A stretch of 31,186 nt of DNA from Sphaeroforma arctica JP610 (Eukaryota; Opisthokonta; Ichthyosporea; Ichthyophonida), in the NCBI RefSeq assembly GCF_001186125.1, contig NW_014039925.1, positions 23,026-54,211 of the forward strand. The letters run 5' to 3'. Made by a program: the position numbers and the translations under genes. The notes under the pieces are model-generated. The model made no database searches. It saw nothing but the letters and a program-made list of their open reading frames with translations, and was not told the DNA's origin. Below are positions 19,740 through 31,019 of this stretch, piece after piece (the stretch's first letter is position 1; every line of letters begins with the position of its first letter).

Positions 19740-20640
19740 GGACTGAGTTGGTCTGAGATATTTGAACATGATACCAAGGAGGGCGATGTTGTCATCCGCA
19801 ATTCTGATTCAGAGCGAAGTTGGGGGCTGTCCGATACCACACCACACAACTGATATATTTGGGATATCCTTGCTAGCCATAACCGGAAGTATCATAGGTG
19901 GTACCAGAAGTCTCGAAGATTTGGTATCAATCTATCGACTAGTACTGGATAGGGACAATTTGGCGCCTGTTGTTTATGGAGAAGGAAGCTCCCGAGATGT
20001 TCGTAGAGAGTCCATATGCCGTGGTAATCATGCCAATCCTGTAGTTGTTGTAGTAAGCCCGGTCCAATTGGGGGTAGATTAGGGCCCACCAGAATACGCC
20101 TTATCGGAGAACTGATACAGGCAAAGAGGCTGGACGTAAAAGACTTATCTTCAGGGCACACAGGACAGAGGCATCCATCAGTACGATAGTCACGCAATTT
20201 GAACAGGAACGTGTTGGTTGTTACCATGGCACAAAGGCAGATTTGGGTGTGTTCGCGGCAATGGGTAAAACTATCATGGGATAGCTTGTCCCGGTCCATG
20301 GTGGGAGGTTCTCCACTTATAAGCCGCTAGTAGTATAGGCGGCGAACCTTGCCTGCTATCTCCTGGGTTGTGAGACATTGTATGGTATTATGTCGGATCT
20401 GCTCGCGGAGCTGACGGAGTTCTTTGTGTTGAGGTGTGCACCCGCCCTTTGATTCTAGATAAGCGTATATACTGAACGCGAATTTGTCTCAAGGTCTGTT
20501 ACGTGTCCAAGCGGGTCTCGTAAGTGGGGCGAGTGGGTGTGTACTGTTGATTGAGTCAAGATGTAGTCCCAGGCAGCCTTCAAGGTACTCCACTAATTGG
20601 CGTGCTGGAAGTAAACCGAAAAAGCGAAGAAGATGTAAGG
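19740..20640 (-). mobile_element. 5'-truncated LINE (non-LTR retrotransposon), copy 1
   Basis: The minus strand codes for the C-terminal part of a LINE ORF2: RTDGCLCPVCPEDKSFTSS (a CxxC finger after RT), SPIRRILVGPNLPPIGPGLL, and HDYHGIWTLYEHLGSFL. The same blocks occur in copy 2 at 22077-22682. The match continues through GTCCCAGGCAGCC to about 20640, where it stops, so the 5' part, including the whole RT core, is missing. The His of the finger seen in copy 2 (TSHFTC) is Leu here. It is clearly diverged from copy 2, so it is not a recent duplicate. Confidence 0.8.
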
Positions 20641-21663
20641 GTAGAGAGTAAGCTGGCTAACGTTTAGCTTGCTGAGAATAAAGGGAAAGCCATGACAACT
20701 ATTCATGATCTCGTTAAAGTAATGTGCGGCATGTGTTTGACTAATACATATATACCATGTGCTGTGTAGTGTTATATACATTCTTTGTACTGTAGATCCA
20801 TGATGCAGAACAAATACAAAATTCCAGAGCTTGATGTGGCGAAAGCATGTATGTAAGGACGTAGTGTCCTTTCTCAATCAAGATGTTGCAAATTCTTATA
20901 GCATTATGCATCGATGAGGATATTGAATATCATCGCTTTGCAACTTCAAGAGTATATAGTATATATTGGCGTACGGCTCTGATTACATCGTGATATGCTG
21001 TGATAAGTTAATTGTGGATACTAATGAAATTTTGGTATCGCAAACTTATTCTATAGAAGAAAGGTAAGAATGCAGATGCAGCAAAACTTTCGACAATGCG
21101 GACACAAGTTTTAAGATCTGTTACAAAGTGCGAGTCTGACTATGCAGTTTTGATGGCAAACATCTTTATTCACCGTGGAGTCAGCTTATATGTATAAACG
21201 GAGTGCTCCGGGGTGTATAATTAATATTCAGATTATTAAATGTTACAAAGTTTCTTTTATTCCAGAATATAGTGGTGTGATATCAGGTTGATGAAGTGTA
21301 TACTATTCTAACTCAAGCACGCCAGTACAAGATTCATATAGCGGATAGCATAACTGACGAGTGCTTATTATTTGATCACTACACATTAGATGTAAGGGTT
21401 ATACCAGATATTGGTTAGGGGTGTTTGATAGTAGATATCTCCCCTGTGATTATGTGTGGTATAGGCGGGTAGGGGTAAATTCAATTGGTTGGTCTACCAC
21501 AAGTATGGAGAGTGATATACAGGCCTTCAACCTCTTGCGTAGAGTTGTCTCTTCTACAGAGTTCCATTCTAAAGCATTCATTGTTCTAATCCTCATACTG
21601 CCAGGGCTGCGCTAAGGCGAATTCCTACCCATGGGGCCCTACTGCACTCTTAGCAGCCTGCTT
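20641..21663. other. No supported gene; possible decayed coding DNA
   Basis: Short open pieces on the + strand look protein-like (for example near 21290-21415, coding YTILTQARQYKIHIADSITD), but stops are frequent and no motif is recognisable. This may be an old insertion separating the two LINE copies. Confidence 0.35.
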
Positions 21664-21790
21664 GAGTATAGGGATAATATAATTTATTTCAAAAATGACA
21701 AGTATGTATGATACAATGTATGAACACGAGTATAGGGATAATATTGTTTATTTCAAAATGGCAAGTATGTATGATACAATGTTTGAACAT
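21664..21790 (-). repeat. 64-bp tandem duplication of the LINE 3' tail
   Basis: GAGTATAGGGATAATAT begins at 21664 and again at 21728, each followed by TTTATTTCAAAA and CAAGTATGTATGATACAATG. LINE 3' ends often carry short tandem units, and this marks the 3' boundary. Confidence 0.85.
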
Positions 21791-24084
21791 ATGATATGGC
21801 TCTCATAGTCGCTGTAGTGGTTCAGGAAAGATTGATGGGAAGAAGTGGTCAGTAAATTCCCGTTTGAAGCTTGGGCCAAGTGAGTCGACAATGGAAGATA
21901 TGTGCTGAGTCAATTCGGGCCGGTGTTGACAAAACACTATTACAATCGAATGTTCCATATATTCGCTTGCTGACCTACTAAGTAGAGTACCCACCTCTGT
22001 GGTACGGATCGGGTCTGTGCCGTGTAGTGCCGCAGAATGGGTTAGTGCAGAGTACGAAATACCGAGAAGGACCAGGTTATCCGTCATAATCCGGTCGAGA
22101 AGCGAGAATGGGGGTAAGCCAAACCATGGATGAATTCGGTATGTGTTGGCTGGCCTGGATCGGAAGTATCATAGTCGGAACCAACAAGCGCGATGATTTG
22201 GGTTGAACCGATATTTGGAAGTAGTACTTCAACAGCGTGATTAGCCGGGGTATAGGGAACATCTGTTGATGTGTCAGGGACGGGTGAGGGTACAGTGGTT
22301 CTTCAACATGCTGGAGAAAAGATCCAAGGTGTTCGTGGAGGGTCCAGATACCGTGGAAGTCGTGGCACTCTTGTAATTGCTGAAGGAGATCAGGGCCAAT
22401 GGGCGGCAGTTTCGGGCCTACCAGGATGCGTCGAATCAGTTGTTGGATGCAGGTAAAGTGGCTGGTAGTGAACTTGTGGGTACCGGGGCAGACAGGCCAG
22501 AGACAGCCATCGGTGCGGTAGTCGAGCAATGTGAACATGTACGTATTCGTTACAATCATAGCACAGAGCCGGATTGGTGTAGACTCGAAGCAGCGATTGA
22601 AGCTGTCGTGTCTGGCTGTGTCTCGGTTTGAGGTTGACGGTTTACCCATAACCAGTTGGTGGTAGTATTGGCGCCGGGCCATTGCCGCGATCTCCTTGTT
22701 GGACCAACGTTTTGTTGAGTTCTTCCTGATGTCGTCACAGCGTTGGCGGAGGGCTACATGGTCGGGTGTACGTCCGCCCGTGGGTTTGTGTACAGTTTTC
22801 AGGTGAGCATAGATACTGTACGGGAAGCGCAGTTATGGTTTATCGTGGGCCCAGGCGGGTTGCGTCAGAGGGGTAAGTGGATTTGTGCTGGCCATTGAGT
22901 CGAGTTGTATTCCCAGGCAACCTCCGAGGTAGTCCGCGAATGGTCGCGCGGGGAGCAGGCCGCAAAAGTGAAGTAAGTTTGTTTGATGTTTGGGAAACCG
23001 AGGGTATTTAGTGCCCGTGATGATGGCTGCTGCTTGGATGAGTGCTGAGTTAAAGCGCTCGAATAGGGGATCCAACGCATCCTTCCATATAGGCGGAGCC
23101 CAGACAATAATGTCCAGCCCATATGTAGCTGTGGATAGGATGAATGTTTTGAACATCACCAGTCGGTTGCGGAGGTGTCGCCAGCTGAAGCCATGTAATC
23201 CATAAGCGCGGAAAGAGGCGATACCCAGTGACAATGCTGCAACCAGAGATTCCATATGTCTAGCGAGGTTGATTCCTGGTACTCCGTGAGAGAGTGGGAA
23301 TCCCAGGTATTTGGAGTGTTTCGGTTCGGCATGTGTGGGCGCCAGTTTCAATGGGAGGAAACGTGTGTTCCAAGGTGCGTCTGCAAGCGTCGGCGTGATA
23401 AGCTCACCATTTATACAGAGGGTTGGCGCCGCCTGTCACAAGTCGGTAGATCGTACTCGGGGTTTAACGACACCCTATTCGAGGCCAGATTTGCGTCCCC
23501 ACGCATCAATGTCATCTAAGAAGGGCTGGAGCGAAACCGATCGAGGGGCTTGGAGCCGTGTGTCATCGACAAATAAATAAGAGCGGAGGAGCTTGGGCCG
23601 AAATTGTGCTAGCGTGACAGCTAAGGAATCCATGTAGATAATAATGAGCTGGGGGCCAACGATTGAGCCTTGTAGGATGCCATTCGTTCTATGGAATAGA
23701 GACGAGAGCGTAAAGCGGTATGTCACTCGGGTAGGGACTCTCCCAAACAGCGCGCGGAGGCAGTTGATCCAGTTTTCAGGCATTCCAGCGTGACGCAGAA
23801 GTACCCATAGGGATAATATTATTTATAGGGAGAGCGAACTTGTCGTATGCCTTGGTTATCCTCTTCTGACTGTGTCTCAGATTCCATGGCGGCAAGTGCT
23901 TGGGTATGACAGGAGTACCGTGATTTGAAGCCAGCTTGGGTGGCATGGGTAGCGGAGCCGGGGTGGCTCGTAATCAGATTAAGAAAGCACTTTTCAAAGA
24001 TGCGTCTAACTATTTGCGTAAGCGTGATGAGGCGGAAGTCGGCGGGGGAGGTGATATATGCATCGGCTTTCTTTGGGTGCGCTG

Positions 24085-24308
24085 TCAGGAGGCTGCAGTT
24101 CAGGGCTGCGGGGAAAGTACCCGCCTTCAGTAGCTCAGTGAATGCTTCGGTAAGGAGTCTAATCAGTGGGCTATTGGCGTCGGGGCGTCCTAATGTTCAG
24201 GAGGCTGCAGTTCAGGGCTGCGGGGAAGGTACCCGCCTTCAGTAGCTCAGTGAATGCTTCGGCAAGGAGTCTAATCAGTGGGCTATTGGCGTCGGGGCGT
24301 CCTAATGT
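24085..24308 (-). repeat. 112-bp tandem duplication inside the LINE RT
   Basis: TCAGGAGGCTGCAGTTCAGG begins at 24085 and 24197, and both copies run to GGGGCGTCCTAATGT with only two or three differences. It is a recent local duplication of the RT N-terminal part. 112 is not a multiple of three, so it adds another frame break. Confidence 0.9.
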
Positions 24309-24329
24309 CCAAGGATTTGACAGATAGAT

Positions 24330-24950
24330 TCGTGAAGAAAAAAATGGTATTACAAAATTATGACTTGAATGCGATAAAAGGGGTAGTGGTTTGCGAACGA
24401 TGTAATAAAAGCAAATTTTGGGGCGACCGCAAACACACACCGTCAGACCAAAAAGCAAGAACACAAGCTGTAGCAAGGATACACAAAGCTACATGATGAC
24501 ACACAACGGAAACATAGATAGACAATGTATTTTAAGGGAGAATGTACAGACATGATCGAATGCGTGTTTTATGTGTCGCTGTAATATACGGGGATAAATC
24601 AACCGGTGCCTGGTTTGTCGACAAAGTCGAAGTTGCCAATTGCCTACTGCCACTAACAAAGAGGACGCGGGTCACAACCGATGAACGTGAAGGAGAAGTA
24701 TTATATTGAAGGTAATACCTTGCCACAATCATATAAGTTGTGTCCATGCAAGGGCTCTATTAGAGAGTTTTTGCGAGTTAGGCGATCCTGGCGAAACAGA
24801 TGGACAGTCACGTTTATCAAAGAGTTTGTCGAAGTGAATCGTGCTCGATGGAATCCAATGCATACAATGCATTCAATTTTTTTAAAAGAGGAGATGATTT
24901 TGGATGAACGTAGTATGGTATATAGACGAATATTGAGAGAGGACTAAAGA
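24330..24950 (+). other. Cluster of short unrecognised ORFs
   Basis: Three + strand pieces follow one another in different frames. The first, ending at 24496, has VVVCERCNKSKFWGDRKHTP, with one CxxC. The second, 24560-24709, has GDKSTGAWFVDKVEV, faintly like the end of a PLAT domain. The third, 24681-24947, has YKLCPCKGSIREFLRVRRSW. They could be one decayed gene beside the LINE. No confident family call. Confidence 0.3.
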
Positions 24951-25179
24951 TGTATCAGGTGCTCGATTGGGTGCCGGAACATGTTAGCTGAGAAGAAATG
25001 ACTTGATAACTAATGTTCAGCCTTTCATAAAGTTGTATACAACCACAGCGTATGTATTGTATTATACGACGAAAATTTGAACCGATACCACCCATTACAT
25101 GTAAAGTTTAAAATATTTACATGTTGGAGTATCACCATCTTAAGAACGTTTAAACTAATCATTGGTCTGGAATGTCAGT

Positions 25180-26620
25180 AGAAATCAAGTGCTCGAAGTG
25201 ACCACTCTGATTTTGTTAGCTGACATCAACTTCTCCTTTAAAGAAAACTGTTTGTTGTCTTGAGTTTTGTTGATCACTTCGCAATATATATTGAACAAAT
25301 TCCGAAAGTTTTCGTAGACAAGGGGGATGTAAGTGAGTGTCAGGCCAATTATGCATCGTATCTGTAAAATCAGCACAACGTTGCAAATTAACATGCCATC
25401 TCGGATTATTCTGTAATTGTCGGAAATGATGTGGAAAACATTGTTTTCATCGAACTGATTTTGAACCCCTGTTTGAGTTCGCGTGGTTGTCACCGCCGAT
25501 GACTGAAACGTACTATTTGTCAAATTGTGTGATACTGTTTTCAAGGTGCTTTTTAACTAGATTTTTTTTTGTAGTATTCGAGTGCTCAATGTGCCCACCC
25601 TCTGTTTTTTTGTTGATAGCGATTTGACTGTTCAGCGGGATGCGCAAGTTGACTTGTAATTATCATCACATCGCAAAATAATCATCAAATTCTTTTGATT
25701 CTAAGTACAAATGTCCCTTTTGCGTATCCTGCTACTTGATTCCCCCATTGGTTTATAGGAGGAGTCATGGATTTGCTTAAACTGATTGTATATATACTTT
25801 TCGAGAGGTGGGTAATTTCACCCCACCATAGACACATGAACCCTACTCTGGTAGCACTTAGGAGAGTAAGGCAGAGGCTCCCTCTCCCCCCCCTCTCAAA
25901 TTGCAAAACTTTCTTGGGCGAGGAGTGTTGTATTTTAGGTCGGACGCGTCAAGTATTTGTATGTTCATTGCAGTGTTGTAAACGAACCTAGCACTTTTTG
26001 TTTCTTCAGCAATGGCCAGAGACGGGATGAAATCACATTTTTCATTGTAATGTTTTTCAACCTTTTAGATTTTGCGTGGATATCACCGCATATACAGCAA
26101 CGTACTCATCAACAAATGAAGTTACATAATTTTAGATATTTGTAGTATCTTTTTTATTGTTGGTAGTATTCAAGATCTCGAACTGACCGCCGTGTTCCTT
26201 TGATGATAGCGAATTGGCTGTTTAGTGAAATACGTTTGTTGTCTTGAGTTTTATTCATCATATCGCAGCAAATGTATCAAGATAATTGCCGAGCTTTTCG
26301 TTGATCAAGAGTTTGGCAGCGTCCGTCCATTTCTACATTCATATTTGTGTTCAGTACAACGTTGCATTTGGGAGGCCCCCCTTTTGGAGACGGTGCTAAG
26401 ATACGTGTTTTACCGACTTATTTTTGTATCTCTTGTCGATTTCTTGTGGTAAACTGGTCGATTTTGTTTACGATCTGAATAATTTTTACATCCAAAGTCC
26501 CGAGGGTGTCCATCAACTGCAGACTTTTGCACCAGAATGTTGTCATCATTTTGCACTCGACGCCACACACATCGCCCAACGTAGATGGATATACTGTATT
26601 GTACACGAGATGTTACGAAA
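25180..26620 (-). repeat. Three diverged copies of an unknown coding unit
   Basis: Blocks near 25190, 25575 and 26170 share a TTCGAGTGCTC/GCTCGAAGTGACC/TCTCGAACTGACC start. They also share TTGATAGCGATTTGACTGTT-like sequence, and the first and third share GTTTGTTGTCTTGAGTTTT, an ATCGCA block, and CAACGTTGCA. The first keeps a 119-codon frame; the other two are broken. No terminal repeats or transposase were seen. This may be an expanded gene family or part of a mobile element. Confidence 0.55.
25185..25544 (-). CDS. Unrecognised 119-codon ORF, best copy of the repeat unit
   Basis: ATG to TAG. The protein starts MKTVSHNLTNSTFQSSAVTT. A central segment, RDGMLICNVVLILQIRCIIG through LTLTYIPLVYENF, is hydrophobic enough for one membrane helix or a buried coiled segment. 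The end is polar (NKTQDNKQFSLKEKLMSANK). Related but broken sequence lies to its right. Function is unknown; it may be one exon of a longer gene. Confidence 0.35.
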   Translation of the reverse strand: MKTVSHNLTNSTFQSSAVTTTRTQTGVQNQFDENNVFHIISDNYRIIRDGMLICNVVLILQIRCIIGLTLTYIPLVYENFRNLFNIYCEVINKTQDNKQFSLKEKLMSANKIRVVTSST

Positions 26621-26931
26621 ACTCAAATAGTCAAATAGACGGTGACGCAACAGTAGACTATCGCACCCCACATTCCTCCTATCCGGTCACAACACATCGA
26701 GTACGGCAGAACCTCACTAAAATCTATATAAGCGCAACTTAGATACATCTGCTATACACGTTTTATAAACCAAAGGAGCAGAGCACTAGAGTTGACAGCT
26801 GTATCGTCAGCTGATCTCCGGTTCGTGCATGCACCAGGGTGTGGAATATGATCTCCTCGACCACGACTACCACAGGTGTACACGATCCGGTATACGTTCC
26901 CCTGGGGAGCGCTGTGAGACTCTTACACTGA

Positions 26932-26937
26932 TTTATT
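26932..26937 (-). promoter_or_regulatory. Polyadenylation signal of the kinase gene
   Basis: AATAAA on the minus strand about 95 bases after the TAG stop. Confidence 0.55.
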
Positions 26938-27030
26938 GTAAAGACCATACATAACCAAACGGCAACAAGAGCTCGTGGTTCGACTGTCCAAAGAAGCCCA
27001 GTATGTACAGGTTAACCTGGTTCATATATC

Positions 27031-30000
27031 CTACCGACCAGAGTAGAAGCCCACCAAAGACGACGGCCGTACTATCAGCTGACCTTCAGATTCTGTGGCA
27101 TGGAATTCTCTGCTCCCGCTCCCGCCGCCCCCTCCTGTCTCTTTACGCCTACACATACACTGATCACGGTCTTTGTCACAGGCACACACACCTGCATGTG
27201 TGGCACGTTCGTCTCGCGGGGTGTGTGCTCGATGCTGTTGTCGCTCAATGCAATCGTACTGTGTAAGCCGTGGCGAGGACTCACGCGGATGAGATGACCC
27301 GGGTGTATGCCCACCCCCAGGCGTAGGCCGATCTCTTGGTTCCTCAGTATCCTCAACCCAAGCCTCGTACGTATAATGTGCCGCCAACCCCAGCAAGCAA
27401 ACGTACAACAGCACCCACGACCGTACAGACACGTGCACACACACCAACAAAGCGACCGCCTGTTGCGGGAGAAGCCCGAATAAGCCCCGTTTGGAGGCCC
27501 TTGATTCGTGCTCAATGACCCAGCTCACCACCACTACCAACCCAACTACGCCTAATGAATGCATATCAGTAAACACATGGTACCAGGCAGCTTCGCTCGT
27601 TTCCATCTGTGCTTGTGTTGTAGCAGGTACGTATCGAGCTAGCGCAAAGAGCACCCCCTGTGCTATGCTAGACAGCACAAACCAGTGAGATGCTATAACC
27701 TCCAAGGATGTGGAAAGGTCTGCATATGTCCCATTCCCATTCCCGCTTCCCTGCATATGGTCATGTGTACGTGCCTGTGTACGCTCCCTCATGCGCGCAC
27801 ATCGTTGTGCAGCAGGTTCTCCTGGGCCACACTTGCCACGGCTGTACGCCTGACTGTGTGCGTCGGTGTGTGACGTACTCATAGGCTCGGTGTAAGGGGG
27901 CGGGTGCTCGGACGGGGCTGTGTGTAGTGCCAGTACTAACGAACTACCGCTGCCCCCAGTGCTGATCTCACTACTACTACTACTACTACCTTGACTACCG
28001 GGACATAAAACACCGTTGTTGGCGACACCTCCACCAGAACCGATTGCCTCGGCACCAAACGTATGCCTGCGCTCTCGTTTCGACGTATTCGTTCGCCCGT
28101 CCTGTGACTTCTCGTGCGTGTGTGGCGTGCTTCCTTCACCATCGTTGGCATACAACGGTGCGTGTAAAGCGTGTGTACAGGCATCCGCCTCGGAATACAC
28201 CCCGGCCAGGTACACGTCACTCATAATCATGACGAGTGCGGGGAGCAACAAGACAAGCGCCGGGGCGGTGGGATAGTCCATCTTGAACAGCCACCCGATC
28301 TTCACCACACCCACCATGCAATACAGGGCTGCCTTGACATTCCGGGGTGATGGTGCAGGGGCATGCGGATATGTATGGGAGTAGGTGTGGGACTGTGTAT
28401 GTGGTGTACGTGCTTCTGGATCGAATCGAGGGCGGGGCTGTGTCTCGGAGAGCGCTAGCACGTCTCTGTCCCCAGCTCGCTGCGTATGCGTATCTGGTTG
28501 CGTGTGCGTGGGTGTGTGCGTGGGCGTGTGCGTGGGCATGTGCGTGGGCGTGTGCGTGGGCATGTGCGTGTTCTGAGTGTGCACCCCCCCGGTACTTCGG
28601 TCATGGTGTGATTGCCCAGTGGTACGTTCAGATGTATCCTGCGCCAACATCTTTCGCCCCAAACACCAGTCCCACACCTCCCGCACGTGCGCCTGTACCG
28701 TCTCTAGACGACGCCTGTGTCTATCGCGTGACCCGTCCTCTACATCCCGTCCGGTGTAACATCTATCTGTACGTGCGTGCGTCGACTCCTCCAATTCCTG
28801 GTTAATTGTCCGTGGTGTCCTGCGCGTAGAAGATGTGTTGGGTAGTGCATTATCTGCATCGGTATCTGTATTCGTATGCACACGTGTGTCGGAAGCCGGC
28901 CCGACCTCCCTGGTTGTGCGCGGGCGAGTACTAGGCCGGAGGTTTGCACGAGTATCTGTGGAATATTGACGGGTATCTGTGGCATTTGCGCCCGATCCTG
29001 ATCCACTATGGCTCCAATGGGGCCGCGAAGAAACAGACGGAGACGTGCCGACTCTCCGCTTCTCTCCTTTGTCTTGTGGCGCAGACCGACTGTACATACT
29101 GGCACTGGAATGTGAATATCTTCTTGTGTGGGTGTGTTTGGGTGTGTGTGTAAGTGTAAGTGTATGTATATGTGTGCGTGCGCGTGTGAGGGGTGACGCT
29201 GTGTTCCTATCACGCACACATGTGCCGGAGGACGTACTACGAGTATTCCCAGGTGTGGGCTCAGTGTGTGTAGGTAGATCATCGTCACTTGCCTTATATG
29301 GTGCAGAGTTGGAATGCGCGGCAGAATCGTCATACGAGACCAAGGTTCGGGTAGTGGGCAGCGAGGGACGTGCGTATGCCGCCAGCTGGCCCTTGTTGTC
29401 ATGGGAACCGCGGTTGGCATGGTTACCGTTCGAGTGTCTGTACGTATGCACATCCCGGGAGTCGCTTTCCGAGCGTCGAGCTACACGCTTCCTTGGACTG
29501 TCGCGCATCGAGTGTGTGTGACCAGTCCCTTTCTCCTCCGCCGTTTCCGCCCCACCTGCTCTACTTGCACCTGAGCTCTCCTCGTTCTGTTGTGTGCGAG
29601 TGTGAGACGGTTGTGATTGGTGTTCTAAAGAGAGCCTCGCCACACTCTCCAACGGCTGCGGTTGCGATGGGTGCTGCTTGGGCTCCTGCGATTGTGATTG
29701 GTGTTCTAAAAATAGCCTTCCCAGTATAGTTGCGGTTTCCTTTGCGGTGGGGCGGTTGTTGGGATTGCGTGACAGAAGACTCCGTGCCAGCGCTACTAAA
29801 GATTTGGATCGTTGAGTGTCCTGTGCATAAATTGATGTACAGAACAGGAGCGGTTCAATGTTAAAATCACAATTGACAGTACAAACACGCTATTCATGGA
29901 TGGAAGTAAGTATGAAAATGTTAGTGAGTAAGCAATGCATGATGATTCAGCGTGTACAAATAGTATGCACAGACGCGGGGTTCAAGGAGAGGGGGGCGGC

Positions 30001-30293
30001 GAAAGGTAGTAGGAGTAGATCAAAGGCATAGAAGTACATTAGATGAATAGTGGAATCAAGTCGATATGGGAAACCCTTGACACGTGACTATAAAGCTAAG
30101 CGGGCAATGCGAGTAGACGTATCGATGGCATAAGGTGATTCGCCGAAATATACGTATCAGCATCGCAATTTCAGGGCAAATTATCATACAACAGCACACA
30201 CACTACCACAGTACCACGATATCACCGAACACAACTAGCATGGCACCCATATCCGCGACTATCATACGTATATATATATATATTTATATATAC

Positions 30294-30337
<44 letters not shown>

Positions 30338-30997
30338 ACTATACTATACATATATACATACATACATACATACATATATAAATACATACATACATCCACA
30401 CGTCCATACTTACATAAATAAATACATATATACATACATACATACATATATACATAATATACATACACACAAATACACACATGACAAAGACACACCGACT
30501 AGTAAATACGATACCTTGACCGTGTCTGGGTAGGTAATGGTTTGTTCGCAGTTCAGCATCTCCTCCGCTAGTTCCTGGGGAGAGTCCGCATCGTACTGCC
30601 ACGGCAGTTTCCCGTACAACAGCACGTACAGTACTACGCCCACACTGAACATGTCACTCTGCGAATCGTAGGCCGTTTTGTAGACCCCCCCCTCGTTTTC
30701 AAGTAGCTCTAGGTGTGATAGAACGCGCAGGTGTACGAGTATGGTATGTTAGGTGGATTGGGGTCTACGTACATGCGTTTACTTAGTTGATTCACCAGAA
30801 GATGACAGAATAAATGACTAAACAATGCGGGGCAGAACCTGGAAAGTGCAGCCCAATACACAGCCGTGAGAGCGTGCTCGAAGAGGTATTGTGTGTCGGA
30901 TATATGATGTGATGTGATGCACATTAGCGAGATGCGGAGATACCACTCTGCGAATGGTTTGTGTCACCAAAGTCACAGTCAAACACTATGTAGTGTG
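27031..30997 (-). CDS. Protein kinase fused to a polytopic membrane tail (5' end outside window)
   Basis: Exons seen: 30997-30944 ([16 protein letters not shown], the DFG loop), 30708-30515 ([20 protein letters not shown] to YPDTVK, subdomains IX-X) and 29820-27031 ([23 protein letters not shown], subdomain XI). The last exon then runs in one open frame for 929 residues to TAG. The C-lobe spacing resembles STK40/Tribbles-like kinases, but this is weak. The tail has a 380-residue Ser/Thr/His/Arg-rich region with a PTHT/PTHM repeat. Hydrophobic helices lie at exon residues of about 496-511, 518-541, 707-728, 751-770 and 781-818. A polar region of about 165 residues separates the second and third helices, and a Cys-containing tail follows. 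The activation segment between DFG and ELLENEGG is short or lies in an unplaced exon. AATAAA lies about 95 bases past the stop. Upstream kinase exons lie beyond 31186. Confidence 0.8.
28498..28575 (-). repeat. 12-bp coding minisatellite (PTHT/PTHM)
   Basis: On the + strand, TGCGTGGGCGTG units repeat about six times. On the minus strand they code for Thr-His-Thr/Met-Pro tetrapeptides in frame with the kinase-membrane protein. The period keeps the frame, so length changes are tolerated. Confidence 0.85.
30264..30475. repeat. TA/CATA microsatellite in a kinase intron
   Basis: Runs of TATATA and ATACATAC fill the intron between exons 30515 and 29820. Long ORFs here, in any frame, are repeat artefacts (IYIYIY, YVCMYV). 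Confidence 0.95.
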
Positions 30998-31019
30998 CTC
31001 AATGTGGGGTGGTTCTGTG

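Larger units (their letters stand above)
21664..24308 (-). mobile_element. 5'-truncated LINE with RT and C-terminal zinc finger, copy 2
   Basis: In minus-strand order: the RT start (LGRPDANSPLIRLLAEAF and GTFPAALN, 24308-24171), the catalytic core with GILQGSIVGPQLIIIYMDSL and SYLFVDDT (23783-23475), a thumb-like segment with STATYGLDIIVWAP (23351-22833), and a C-terminal part with CLWPVCPGTHKFTTSHFTCI (22682-22077). A 3' tail follows to 21664. Endonuclease and ORF1 are absent, as usual for 5' truncation. The frame is interrupted between each of these segments (three or more breaks), so it is inactive. The VDD catalytic residues remain. The clade cannot be fixed by eye. Confidence 0.87.

Noticed and set aside
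28347-29729. Long + strand and alternative minus-frame ORFs over the kinase tail
   Set aside because: They are shadows of the 929-residue frame. The true frame is fixed by the phase-matched kinase exons.
30135-30602. ORFs rich in I, Y, T and V near the right end
   Set aside because: They are made by TA and CATA microsatellite DNA. Only the kinase part at 30515-30708 is real.
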